Below, one piece after another: positions 40,157 to 52,700 of a DNA stretch of 64,000 nt (the first letter of the stretch is position 1; the number at the start of each line of letters is the position of its first letter). The position numbers and the translations under genes are program-made. The DNA comes from Allacma fusca (taxonomy: Eukaryota > Arthropoda > Collembola > Symphypleona > Sminthuridae). The stretch is taken from positions 6,200,001 to 6,264,000 of the forward strand of contig OX359249.1 in the NCBI GenBank assembly GCA_947179485.1, written 5' to 3'. The notes under the pieces are model-generated. The model was not told the DNA's origin. It did no database searches and saw only the letters and a program-made list of their open reading frames with translations.

Positions 40157-41418
40157 TACTAAACTGCGTGTAGGCTCAACTCTCTGAAAACTGTTGACTG
40201 CCCTGAAAATACTTAAGTAGTACTTCATGGAGTCTATGCACTACCAAGATCCACTACTGGAAAGGAGAGGATTGTAACTTAGAGAAAACGTATTCATTAA
40301 GATTATTTAGTGCCGTGGAATGAGAGGAAACTTTCATTTTGCTTCCCAAAAGTATACCTTTCTATTCCCATCATCTCCAGTAATAATTATCATTATGAGG
40401 TTAATACCAAAATTTCAGGTAATGTAAATTATGTGCCTGGCTCATCTCTGTAAATATCAATTTCGGCGTCTGCCTCAGCCCTCTACCTCGTACGGCTTGT
40501 ACAAGTCCCTGGATATAACTGGACCTTGCATTCTTTTCCACATACCAATCTTCTCATACAGAGTATTTTTTTTTCTCAAGTATTTTACAACTCTGCGTGT
40601 ACTTCCTTCTATAATTTGTTCCTTAGTCTTTATACGTTGTAAACACAGTGTTGGTGAACTGCTCCCAACTACAGGAGGATATGCACTTAGGACAGTTAAT
40701 ACTAATTGTAACCATGGCACGAAATCCTTTGTACTTACTTGATCTAATGAACGGATTTCTTTTCCTCATTACTATCATTACTATGATATGGTTGTATGAT
40801 GGAGCCGGACAGTGCTTATATATCTCCGCACCCAAAACCAAACGAAAAAAGTCAAAGAGATGTTTCGGCTTCACGTTACTAATAAATACATTAAACTCTT
40901 TGAAACATCGGGTGTAGAGATAGACACACGGCAGAGAGAGAAAAAAAACCATGGGAGTTTACAATTACGCTGGAGTAAACAGAGCATAATAAATGTAATA
41001 TAGGACCTGGAATGAGTATTAACTCATTTTATGAGCACATGGCTGAGCATGAAGTATCCTAGAGAAGAAATAATTATAAGGCTATAATTTACCTCACTGG
41101 ATAGCAATTAATATTATCGGAAACGGCAACTACACAAAACAACCATGTGTCGAACCTTGAAAATTACAAGATAATGGCTTTGAGCATCTGTAAACAACAT
41201 AATCTTCCTTCATGTTTGCCTCTATAATATAATATCACTGCAGTCATTCCTTATATTATCCTTCCGTCAGTGTATAGTCGATGAGCAAGTCAGTTGTAAA
41301 CTTTCGAATCTGCCTCGGCAGCATCTCAATGAAAGCAACTATTTACTAATTTCTCTCCCAAACAATCCTGCTTCTCGTCATAATTCTTCTCCGTGACAAT
41401 TTCTTTCAATAACTTGAG

Positions 41419-41541
41419 TAAATACAAATGGTTGAGAGCCGAGGGTAATAAGGACGGGGTGTACTACGTGCAGCCCTTTGGTAGACAACACAGAACAAGA
41501 TTATTTAGTGGAGACAAGAATCAACTCATAATAAATCTCAG
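41419..41541 (+). CDS. Candidate exon: second part of an immunoglobulin-type domain
   Basis: A 123-nt open exon, phase 2 in and phase 2 out, with a pyrimidine-rich acceptor ending ttgag and donor CTCAG/gtatgt. It encodes KYKWLRAEGNKDGVYYVQ, then HRTRLFSGDKNQLIINLR: strand C with the Ig tryptophan, then a strand D/E pattern (R-x-x-L-F-x(5)-L-I-I-N-L). The F-strand D-x-G-x-Y-x-C element is expected next but was not found. The inbound phase matches the exon ending at 37472 (AG+T makes Ser). Confidence 0.4.
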
Positions 41542-44500
41542 GTATGTGTTTGTTCATTTGTCAATTAGGTTAAAATCCTATTGGGTGAGTTCCGAGTGTG
41601 AATTAATTTTTGGGCTTGAATGATAAATTCAGTAACTGTATTTACATAAATGAGTCACGGGATGACGGAGCGTGCATACAGTAGAAGGCAAATGAGTTAT
41701 AGAAAAATGATGTACTTGAGAAGAGTAATTTGCAGGGCGTAATGTGAAAGGTAATGTAAATTAAAGTAAAAAAAAATTCCCTATCAACAGCTGATTGTCT
41801 CATCTGTAATGGTTCAAGAGGTTGGAGCAATCAGTAGAAGGTGAGTAGTAACGAAAGCAGTATCTAGTCTGAGAAAAATTTGAAACGTCACCAAGCACTA
41901 TGTGCTTGATTTTATGATGCAATTGAGTCGATGAAAGGAATCGCAGGCTACATTTAAATGGCTTCATAGTGTCAAACTGAGCGTCCAGATACCACTAATA
42001 TGTTGTGGATGATGAGGCGACGGGGCAAATCCACTGATTTCCCTATTCCCTCCACTAGATTTTCCTCTTTCTCTATTCCGACCAACCAAATGGACTTGAG
42101 ATAGATTTGGAATGCTGTATGATAAAAACCTCCAAGTAAGACGAGTAGAAACACAACCAATGAGCAAGGTTCAACAAACATACCTGTACACACATAGGTA
42201 TAGCCAGAGCAATGGAGGGAGTATGTGCATGGGGATCACACATCACACTGTATGAAGCCTATAGGCATACATATGGTCATTCCTACTAAAGTACACAAAA
42301 CAACATGCCCACTTGCATCTGTAAACAACATCACATGTGATGCTTATTCAGCCAGAGTAAAACAATTGAAAAAACTAATCCAAGATTCCATTGCAACTTT
42401 ACCGCTGGGTTCCTGAGAGTCAACAAGAGCTTCACAGTCTGAAACTGAAATCTTCCAAGTATACCCTATATACATATATATGTAATGTGTTACTTGAAGG
42501 AGAGGTACTAACAATAAGTCCTCCTGGACAATCATGTGAGTCTCTTCCATTCTCTCACTGCTGTAAGGAACTCTGGAATGAGCTTTCGAGAGGTCTCTTA
42601 AGAGAGCTAATGTGTACCTCTAAACTCATGGAGAAGGGGAATCAAGGTCCGAAGTTGGCATGTAACTCTAGGAATTGTCAATTTTGGTGGAAGAAACCAT
42701 GTAGGATGGAGCAAATAAAATTGTTGGTGTAAAAAGCGGAAAATTGACGACAACAAATATTTAGGTATCTCATGAAGATTTTTTCACGGAGTCCCATCTA
42801 GAATTTACAATACTACACGGGCAGAGGAGACCATCATGGTGTAGTTCCACATAGCGAAGGATGTGGGATAGCAACGAGTTGTTACCGCATAAAGACGACA
42901 ACGACAACAACTTACAACTGGGTCCATGAGTCCAAGAGCAAGTGTCCATGAGTCTCACAGTCTCCGTGCAAGTGAGATGACTTGAAAGCTATAACACAAG
43001 TTTCCCAACATGTCTCCTCCGTTGGAATCATTCATACCATGTCCACCTACCTGAAGTGACCGTTCACGATTACCCCTTGAAGATCCAGTAAACCATTCTG
43101 ATGGGTATGTAAGAGGAAAAATCAAATCTTTTCTATTTCTCAAATCCTCTGCATACTGCACTTGATATTTGTTCCACTCAAATTCTACACACGTAGTTAG
43201 CACAACGACACATGGCTTGGGATGTATCTGTCAGCAGGAGCCAGTGTATAAGGAATCAACTGTGGGGTGTAGTGTGTGCAGTTATACAGCAAGTGCAGAC
43301 ATTCCTTATTACAGGAAAGGAAATGATGCCAACATTTTCTGAGCTTTCTTTCTCAAGAAGCTACCTACAAGAGAATATTTGTGTCATTTGTTAGAAAAGT
43401 TCCTTTATTTTTTTTTTACTTTTATTTTTTGGAATAGAACATTCCCTTCAAACTGCAGAATCTGGCACCTCTCGTGAAGACTTGCAGTGTTTTGGCATTT
43501 AAATGACAATCAAATTATTAGCTGGGCTAGCTGGACGAGGAAATAAAGGAGCCCGTCAAGAAAATTCAAAGAAGTTTCCATAGATTTTTGAGCATCTATA
43601 TGCAAGTAATAAAAATAAGAGCATGAGCTGAACATTTTCCCTCTCCCCTCTATGGGAAGAGATACGAGCAATAAATGCGATAAAGTTAGGAGATATGAAT
43701 GATAGAAAACGGTCATTTCATCAAGCTGAATTATATTATGTAAATGATACCTACATAAATAAGCGCATTGTGTGACACAGATTACCTATAGACAATTCAA
43801 GTTTAGATTTCCATGGCATACAAGTTGCGGGAGTTATAGTTGCATGTGTACGCTGCGTCCATCATTTATACAGATTTATCACAGCACTGTCGATATAAGT
43901 AAGTAGCATTACAACTTGAAACCGGCATTATCTTTTATTCTCACATTTCCAATCCCAAGTCCTTCAACATTGAACATACCATGCCTGGCTGTAATATGCA
44001 ACCCACTCATCTGACTACGTTATACTGTGGACCTCTGTACAGGAACCCTGGGTACTGTATATTCACAAAGTATTTTTTTTTCTCTCTCTCTCTCCGCTTC
44101 TTACTAGTTTTGCTTCCCGCTATCATGCACTTACACGGTTTCTCTCTCCACCATCCCAACCACCACGGTTCAACAGGGAAGGAGCTGGCTTTGGCATTTA
44201 TTACTAAAATATTGACACTTTGATAGATCCTTGTTTTTCTTTGCCAATTCAACAGTCAAGTACCATCTTCAAACTGAGGCTATCAATTCAACTCAAATCA
44301 TAATAAATATCTACAGCTTGTATTGTATTCTCTACATTTGAATATTACGAAGCCCCCTTCTGCTCTATTGACTCAAAAAATTGGAACTAGTTTGTTATCT
44401 TTCAAAACACTACCAGAGTAAATCCTATTGCTGACTCTAGGCATGAAATGTGCTTTGATTTATTCTTCCTCAACTAATAAATTCCTACAAAAAAATTCAT

Positions 44501-46181
44501 GCTGATCCACTTTCCTTCCTTTACTCAGGGATTTAGCAAGAAAAACCCCCTTGCAAATACGGAGAGACAACACCACAAACATGTCATCATAATCCTGGAG
44601 CGTGACTCTCAAATGATGTTTCCTCAAATCCGTGAGATGTTTTCCCTCCAAAATTATACCAGTCTCAGTTATGCGTATGTATGATCCTGTAAAGGTCATT
44701 ATACGCATCCCTTAAAAAAAAAATCCGCAAGATAAAAATGGGACTCTTTTTTTTTTATTAAAAGTTAATCCTTGCTTGTGGCCGTCTAGACTATAGTCTT
44801 TAACTCCCTCCCAAATGGCTCAGCCCACGATATGTACGTACAAGGTACTTAAAATCGAGTTTATTAAAACTTCATCGTGAGCATTTGAGCCAAATTAAAT
44901 AAAAGTTACTCACATACATTCCCATATTTCAAGTTAAGTGACAAGCTAGTTTATGTAAGGTAATCAGCTACAAGGGAGAAACTAGAATTTACTCGAGGTA
45001 ACCAGAAATGCTAGAAAAACAGGAAAAGTAACGAGGAGTTTACAGGATGAGGAGTAAATGTGCAGCAGAAAATCAACTTGTAATAATGTGCAACTGCATT
45101 TTGTCATTGTATCCCTCACATATATTTAAGTAGCCTGGTGAGTGGTGTACATATATATAGACATGCTGGTGCTCGTCCATGGTTTACCTTTACCCACAGA
45201 AAGTTGGAACATCTACTTGAAAGTTTATAGGCTCAGACTAATTGTATATGAAAATGCCACGCATTTGTGTTCCCTTTCAAACATGAATATTCAAGTTCAA
45301 CTATGTGACTACGTATATTAACACAATCAACGGCTGAGATTTGAGAACATCTCAAATATTGAATTTGCGGCGTGGGACTCAAATCTTCAGTACATGTAGT
45401 CATTGGAGTCTCGTATCCAGAAAGTAATCATTCGGTCATTTAAGTCAGCAGTATTTACATTTTTATAAGGTTACTTGATCTTCTCCATTCTTGACGTACT
45501 CTTGGGAGTCAAACAATGGAACTCCGGTTACATACAGTGGTAAGCAGAGTCTCCAATGGAAAAAATGGCACACAAGGCATTTAAAGGCATGGGACTTCTG
45601 GGGTAGTTGTGTGAGAATGAATGTGAGAAGTGGTTTGTGAGCTACTCCCATTCTTAAAAGAATTCCCTCTCCAAGAATAGAAATGTTAACCCTTGAAGAA
45701 GAAAAGCTACCGTGTGGAGGACAGGAATGATTGGATTGAGACAGAGTACAGGTTCCCTCAACCCTGAAATACCGTACTATCTATGACTTGGGTGTTCCAG
45801 TTATTTACGTCCCAATTTAGTCAAAACTGAGTCATAGTGACAACTCAATGACATTTCCCTAATCTCTTGCATCCTTCTGTGTAATAAAACTAGTCTCAAG
45901 TATCAAAAAATGGGTTGATTGCTACACTTCACCAAAGTGTCTCTCAGACCACACCAAGGCAGGAGGAAGGGTTGATGTAACCCCTTCAATTCATCCCGTC
46001 ACAGCCAGCAACTTCAAGGTTCGGAAGCAAACACGGAATTCGACTATTTTCAGTATTTAATGAAGAAATCCTCTCTTGATGAGTAAACAAAGGTAAAAAA
46101 AGCAATGACAATAAACTTTCCCGAGTGTATAGAATAACTTGTCGCTAACTTTGGGGACTGGACTCCTTTTATAGAAAAAAC

Positions 46182-46230
<49 letters not shown>
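46182..46230. repeat. GA microsatellite
   Basis: A perfect GA run of nearly 50 bases. Confidence 0.95.
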
Positions 46231-46233
<3 letters not shown>

Positions 46234-46621
46234 TTGAAAGGCTTCTAGCTTTAACATACTCAGGAACTATAAGCTCCACTGCAGCTTACGGAGACAAAGA
46301 AGGGTATATAGTGTTGAGAGTGGGGGTACATGTGCTTATAATCATAATAATAATAATAATGTGAGTGAAGAGGAAAACAAAGCTCAGGACGTAATTGATG
46401 GGTTTTAAGGCAATGCAAAGAGACACTGAATCGATTTGCTTCACCGTTCAGACCATTAAATGAGTAATAAAATACTCGTGTAACGACTTTACCTTACTAC
46501 CGCCTTCTCAAACCATCCAAATGTTTTCTCTTATTCAATTTTCAAAGAGATTCCCATTCCAGGCATTTCCTTACCCTACATATGTACATATCTCCAGGAA
46601 TTTTTATCCATTCCTCTGTAG

Positions 46622-46712
46622 ATGTGTCTCGGACGGAGGGAGTGTAAATCTATATGTGAATCTGCTGCTGAAGGATAAATATATGGAAGGAGATAAAATC
46701 CGCCAGGCCTGA
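46622..46712 (+). CDS. Candidate exon: possible Ig strand G and C-terminus
   Basis: A very good acceptor (ttatccattcctctgtag) opens A-TGT..., phase 2 in, encoding CVSDGGSVNLYVNLLLKDK, then GDKIRQA and TGA. C-V-S-D-G-G-S-V-x-L-x-V resembles the F-to-G end of an Ig domain, and the inbound phase matches the exit of 41419-41541. A small exon carrying the D-x-G-x-Y part would still be needed between them. No membrane helix or GPI signal follows, so the frame may instead continue through an unseen donor. Confidence 0.25.
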
Positions 46713-47263
46713 ACATCAGTACAAGGAAGGAGACAGGAGTTACATGTCTGTAGTGCTGACAAGGCCCACGCACAAGAAAACTACGTCAAAATGAATGTAC
46801 CTGGAGAGTGGTCAAACTGTAAATATAATTTCCTTGTCCGCTAGTTATAGTAACTAGGTTACAAGTTCCGAATCTGATCTTCCCTCTGAGCGCTCACAAT
46901 AATGCCGGATAAAATCTAACCATCGGGGACTACCAACAGTTTCCTACTTAGTCTCTGAGACGGATCCGACTCCAATCTAATTCAATTTTTGTGGAACTTA
47001 CACAAATACCAACATACGTATGTATGTACATAGATAGCTATACATACATACATACCTCCAGAGGTATCTACCTCTGGGTAGAGACATCCGTACATAGAGA
47101 GCAGATGAAGCTCCGACTGTGTGTACATGGAAGGTGTTGTATTTGAGAACAACTTGTCCGATAATATAAGTTTTGTGTGTGGATATTTTAAAAAATGTCA
47201 CATGGATGTCCCCATGAAGAGTGGGCTACTACTCCAAGAGCCTCTCCTATAGATAATATATAC

Positions 47264-47430
47264 CTATGGGGCTGGAGCTGTGTAAACTGAATGTGAAGAT
47301 AATGTAAACACATATGAAGCTCGGCGGTAGTTTTGAGGAAGAAACGAATGAGCTGATTTGAGAAGTGAGTTACGCAGATGAAAGTAAAGATGAGACAAAA
47401 CAATTTTCGGTTAGTTCGTTGAACAAAGTG
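47264..47430 (-). CDS. Candidate exon with a membrane helix (GPCR TM6-like)
   Basis: A 167-nt open segment between acceptor aaaggtag and donor CATAG/gtatat encodes HFVQRTNRKLFCLIFTFICV, then THFSNQLIRFF and a further 25 residues. A basic lead, a hydrophobic F-x-x-x-C helix and a following segment resemble TM6 of a peptide GPCR, but the expected proline and a TM7 N-P-x-x-Y are missing. It lies about 2 kb downstream, on the same strand, of the piece at 49.7 kb. Confidence 0.2.
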
Positions 47431-47710
47431 CTACCTTTGCTAGGAGCTTGGTTTCCTCAGGATTTTGGGCAACTTGTCAAGTGTATACACTTCGACATAG
47501 TACGAAAGAGGGAAGAGAAGAGTCTTAAGACCACCTGAAAAATGCTACGATCCAGACATATAAATCAACCAGGGTCCTTCTTATTGTGTATGTATCTTGT
47601 GAAGGCACACGAATTTTTTCATTCTTCATCTTCCACCTTCCTCACTAATACTCCTCACTGGGCTGTACATACTAAGCCGGCCACATACGGACGTTGGTAC
47701 GAGGGGTGTA

Positions 47711-47887
47711 CAGTCACCTCTCTGTATTAGAGCACCCTCACAAGGAGCAAAAATGTGACTCTTTCGCTGGAATGCTGTTACAAGTAGGACAGTTAAGATT
47801 CTGTTCCGTGTGGTCATGTGTCAAATTATTTCGGGTCATGGAGGGAAAATGTTTTTTAAGGGGGTCAATTCTGGCGAGAGCACACTG
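47711..47887. mobile_element. Short inverted-repeat element with TA flanks
   Basis: TA-CAGTCACCTCTCTGTATTAG on the left; the inverse right end is TA-CAGTGTGCTCTCGCCAGAAT. It is 177 bp and non-coding. It is one of the cleanest copies. Confidence 0.7.
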
Positions 47888-48068
47888 TACACAGCCAGAG
47901 ATGCTGGGTTACTGTAAATACTCACAGACATTCTATGCGTGGAGCACATCTCCCAAGTATCTCAACTTCAGTGGGCTTCTCCGAATACTGATGATACAGT
48001 TTGTAAAGGCGAAGCCTTATTACTTAGACAAGAAAAGGACTTCTATTGTGAGGAACTTCGGCGCGGAG

Positions 48069-48072
<4 letters not shown>

Positions 48073-48121
<49 letters not shown>
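48073..48121. repeat. CT microsatellite
   Basis: A CT run of nearly 50 bases. It inflates reading frames on both strands here into Ser-Leu or Arg-Glu repeats that are not genes. Confidence 0.95.
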
Positions 48122-48123
<2 letters not shown>

Positions 48124-48635
48124 ACTATAGAGGATGTTATTTTTATGTCCTTCCTTCCTTCCCATTACTAGTAACAACTACCACAATGCTCAAATGAGAC
48201 AACCGACGACTGTTACACGTTGTGTTCTTCAAAAAAATTACTATTTTACGTTTACGAAAGAGAGAGAAAAAAAAACTTTTCTTCTCACAAAGATCTTATG
48301 AGTTTTGAGAAAAATAGAGATTGGGAGAGTGCAGGACATTTTCCTTATCTGCAGGTAGGTACAAAAGCAGAGACCAAGTTCCTAATCGGTCATTCAGCAT
48401 GACACAAGGCGATTCTCTGTCACATCTTAGTTTGTCCTTGCTAACCCTACCATCAATTAAGATATCTAAGTAACAACCGTCTTGACTTCCCCATCTCCAG
48501 TCAGACATATTGTATATCTTTCTATTTTTGTTATTATACAGGAACGTCAGTCCTGTATGAGCACGACTTAATAAATCCAATATCACCCCAGTCAAAATGA
48601 CCTCGCATAACTTCTCCATCCTTATGTATTTTCTT

Positions 48636-48670
48636 CCTCTCTCTCTCTCCCTCTCCCTCTCTCTCTCCCT
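48636..48670. repeat. CT-rich microsatellite, interrupted
   Basis: CT units with CCC interruptions, about 35 bp. Confidence 0.85.
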
Positions 48671-49449
48671 CACGGTTTACCTTCACACTATCTTTCTCTG
48701 GCTCGGTTTTGGCTTCAGAAAACATGTTGCTGATGAATGAGTCATGTATTCCCATTTGTTTCCCAGATTGGGAGGAATGTCCAGACTTTTTCCACTGATA
48801 TCACCGCCATGTAAAATTTTTGTTCTACAGGATATTTATTGCTCCCTCTACATCCTCGTATTGTTTCCCTTTGAACAACTCAATATAACAGTTTGTTGCG
48901 ATACTTTGACTTGTTATGGTTTTTACTTCACGTCAATTTGTACGGACTCGAAGGGAAAAGGTACGACTTTCTGAATGGTATTATAATATTAATTGTGTTT
49001 TTACCGTACGCATGACAGTTCTGGCCTGAGTCCAGGAACCATCCCCGTACATACAGTAAATGAGTAAGTACGTCCAGCCAAGGCTCGGCCCTCATAGCGG
49101 GACAATAGTGGACTCACAATGGACTTTGTACACCTCACAAGGGGGAATGTCCAGACTCCCTTCCATTAGTAATGATTAAGTTAGTGACCATGTGGTTAAA
49201 AATGTGAATAAACTCCTGGACTGGGATTATAAATTGAAATATTACACGATCCAACTCGTGGATGGTCAATTGTGTGCCAAATACAAGCCGAAAAGTGTTG
49301 GTCTCATCAAAATACAGACGGCGCGTTTGAGAAAGAAAGCATTACGGAGGCAGGGAGGGGCATTGAGCATAGCTTCCCTTCACAGGTCTCCCCGTGTGAC
49401 ATGCATATGGAGTATTGGTACTAAACGGACGGTTGACTTTCCATAGCCA

Positions 49450-49728
49450 GAGTTTTTTTTTCAATTGCTGTAGTAATAAGCAGTTTAGGAGGGAGACAGG
49501 TATAAGGGAGTATGCAGTTAGCATGAGGAAAGTCCAGGCGGCAAAAGGTAGGTAGGTATCTGATTTATTCTGCCAATACTCTCCTCCGCATACACCCAAG
49601 ACACGTTCATATTTTGTCCCATGGTTTTGCTCTAACTGGGAATAAAGAAGCGGTCCCAACAATATAATACAGGTTAAAAGAATTGAAAAGAACAAATGAT
49701 GTAGAGAGTGTGGAGAGATGTTGACCAT
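49450..49728 (-). CDS. Candidate GPCR exon (TM4-ECL2-TM5-like)
   Basis: The frame from 49728 on the minus strand reads a hydrophobic helix (LFFSILLTCIILLGPLLY), a loop with one cysteine (RVLGVCGGEYWQNKS), then a second helix with a central proline (LMLTAYSLIPVSLLNCLL) and a basic end (QQLKKK). The C-x-x-E-Y-W loop and helix-5 proline resemble peptide class-A GPCRs. The first helix may be an artefact: its DNA is pyrimidine-rich and ends in ttcccag at 49636, a good acceptor, so a real exon could start at 49635. No TM1-3 or TM7 exon was found. Confidence 0.25.
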
Positions 49729-52700
49729 TTGTCATAAAAAGAGCCGAGTCACGGATGGTGCGACATGAATTTTCGATTTCCTCAAATCAAGTACTGCTCC
49801 AACACGTTAAGGAGCTTCGGCATTCCCTTCCATCTCTCATTCTTTCGGCCTCCTTGTGACATGACTAAGACTCTTCTCCCAAAACTACCTGTCTCCTGCA
49901 TGAGGCATCTTTTACCTGGATGCATCTCCTCCGTCCAGACGCCAGTCCTTTCCTCCACAAACCAAGCAGTCTTTTTTAACTTCTACACTATTACCAATTA
50001 CCAATAGATTTCTGTCCCACAAGCAGCCTTTGACTACTCGTGCTGCACCTTCATTCAACCATTGACATGCCCAAGTGTGTGCATTACGCAGACACTTGCA
50101 TTCAAAACAGTTTTTATTTTATGCATTATGTACTCACAACTTTTCTGTATAAAAACTCTCTGAATACAATTATTTACTTCATAAAATTTACCTCCATTTC
50201 CCTCGGACCATGTCCCTATGGGCTGGTGCGAGTGGAGATGAGATTGCCCTATGCATAGGTATATATGTAGACAAGGTATGTGCCTCTTGGGAAGGCGCAT
50301 TAAAGTTATAGGGGAGCATTAAAGTCCAAATGGACAAATCCCATGCAATTATGTACATTCATTGTTCTGTAAAGTTGGTGGAAGTTACAGCAGAGCGTAC
50401 TTAAGTTGATCGGGGTTCGCCCATTTGAATATTTTAGCGGTAGTGCCTACTATAAACAATATAAAACCCTGTGATTCCCTGCCACCAAAGCCTGATAAAA
50501 CACACGTGTAGGTGATTCAACTGCAATATTGGAATTATTACATGTTTGTAGACTTCTGATGGACACACCTATACAATACCTAACAACTTAGGGAAGTGTT
50601 TACCAAACAAACCATGTTTTTTCTACAAAATTCCCTTCCGAAGCGGCTTTTGATAAAACGCGCGTGTACTTATGCTATGCCGCGCAGTCAGAATGTACTT
50701 AGTTTTTTTTTACCCCTCCATATAAATGTAATGTACAGTAGTTGTATTGAGTCCATGTCCGTACTTGTACCACTTTGAAAAGTGAATGTGACTATAAGTA
50801 GAGATGTTGAGATGGAACAGAGGAAGAATACGAAAGTAGTACTTTCAGTATCATACAGGAACGTCAAGGTATATGAAGAGACTTGTTTCTAAAAGTATTT
50901 TTAATCTGATAGTTGAGACTAGATACATATGAGCATGACCACAGTAGTAGATAGTTTCTGACTACCCTACATTATCTCACCAACTACAATGTGTTCACAG
51001 ATGAAGATGAGCCGTTAAGTATTAGATTATATTATAGAGGTGGATGGAACGAAGGGAAAAGAGAAAAATGGTATTTCGCCTTTCAATGTCTACATCGACC
51101 TTCTTCAACTCTCAACCTTGCTCACTTACTCATTCACTCAAACACCACACTTACTTTTCGGCACATCAGCTTGAAATTCATCTCAGGATTTTTGGTGGGA
51201 GGAAAAAAATTAATTTGATTCACAGCAGTATCATATCAGATGGTTCAGGACTTGATGGAACTCAGGCGGGACTCGTGCATCACTCCAATCGTCAGCCGAT
51301 GCCATTTATTGTTTTCCTATTCATCTCCCTCGTCCTCACATTAGTGTTTTCAAACTTTGAACACACTTTCAAATTCCAAAATAATATTCTCAGCGCCCTC
51401 AGACTTGTTTTTTAATTAAGCTTTTTTTTTCTTATTTATTTTCTGTTCAAAGTCTGTAGTAGTAGATACAACTACCAAAATCATAAGTAACTCGAATCTG
51501 CTCCTCAAGGAATTACCTACATGTAACCTCCAATGTTATTTCTTAGCTCCCTCTTTACTACAGTAATGACATGGATGCGTCCATCCTCACATCTGCTCCT
51601 ATCTTTTAATTTTGTTTAAATCCCATAATTGTACAGGAAGTATAGCATTAGTGTTTACACATAACCACTCGTGAATGAAGTAGCTCTAGTTTCGAGGCTT
51701 AGCGTCTTACAATTAGCTTTCTGTCTTGTAGTTATCCAACTCGGAACCTACCGCTTGCTGAACAACCCCAGCATGAACCATATCACATGAAACAAACGAC
51801 AAGGTTAAGCGTATTTTTATAAAGTTAGATTTACAATTAGATTAGATTAGACAGGAACGGAGGAAAAAAACACAATGTTGTGGTGAAAGATATGAAACTC
51901 GAGCAGAAAACATCATCTATCACCACAGCAGGTCCACACGTTCCCCGCCTACAGGTTTACATAAGTGGGGATAAACTGTGGAACTTGGCCGGTCTTGACC
52001 TTTATTAGTGTCTGTGGAAAGGAATGACATTGAAAAAAAATCCAGGGACTCCTCTCTCTCTGTTGAACAACCAAAAAACTTGAGATTCGATAGCAGTTGG
52101 AACGAAGCGGGAGTGAAAATTTCTGCATCCTCATACATCAAGCATATATCATTTTATAACGTCAGCCTTATTATGACTCTGGTTGGGAAGCATTAATGTT
52201 CCCCATTATTTCTTGACTATGGTAATGGCAATGAAGGAGGCGAGTCCTGGTCACCATGTAAACCTGTTGGAGTGAAACATTGCTACCTGGCGTCACCAAC
52301 ATTGCTCCTTTAACTGCCTGCCTTCGACTCTCATCAAAATTAACACTAATCTCTGAGGTTAGTGAGCAGACCTTTCATCACTCTATAAAGTACGGAGCTC
52401 CGTAGGCATAGACAATATATCTAAGCATGAAGCGTAGATTTCCCATGACGAGTACACATGAGTTGTGATTCCACAAATCATTTTTTAAAGCTCCATGGAT
52501 TTTACACATACTAAAAGCTAATTGCTCTGAGCCGATTAAATGAAAAAGCGTACTTTAATATTCGTCACTGAGGTAGGGTCTTCCTTATGTAAGCAGGAGT
52601 AGGTATACGCACTTATGTTTTGGAAGCCTTTGAATTTTAGCGAGACATTTTGTTTCATTCATCAGTAAATTAATCACTGACAGAGTAGATCATGTCCATC

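Noticed and set aside
44667-44678. Possible 12-nt micro-exon (tataccag / TCTCAGTTATGC / gtatgt) that could fill the Ig gap
   Set aside because: The phase fits, but the peptide (LSYA) lacks the D-x-G-x-Y pattern and such a tiny match is expected by chance.
45900-46045. Stretch resembling rRNA-like or structured sequence near TTCGGAAGCAAACACGG
   Set aside because: No match to a 5S rRNA pattern on either strand.
47694-48197. 167-codon plus-strand frame
   Set aside because: It covers an inverted-repeat element (47711-47887) and a CT tract, which keeps the frame open by chance.
48296-48673. 125-codon minus-strand frame with an Arg-Glu repeat
   Set aside because: The repeat is the translation of the CT/GA tract at 48636-48670; the rest has no motif.
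51044-51415. 123-codon plus-strand frame with a hydrophobic C-terminal part
   Set aside because: The hydrophobic part comes from a T-rich run; no acceptor, donor or domain.
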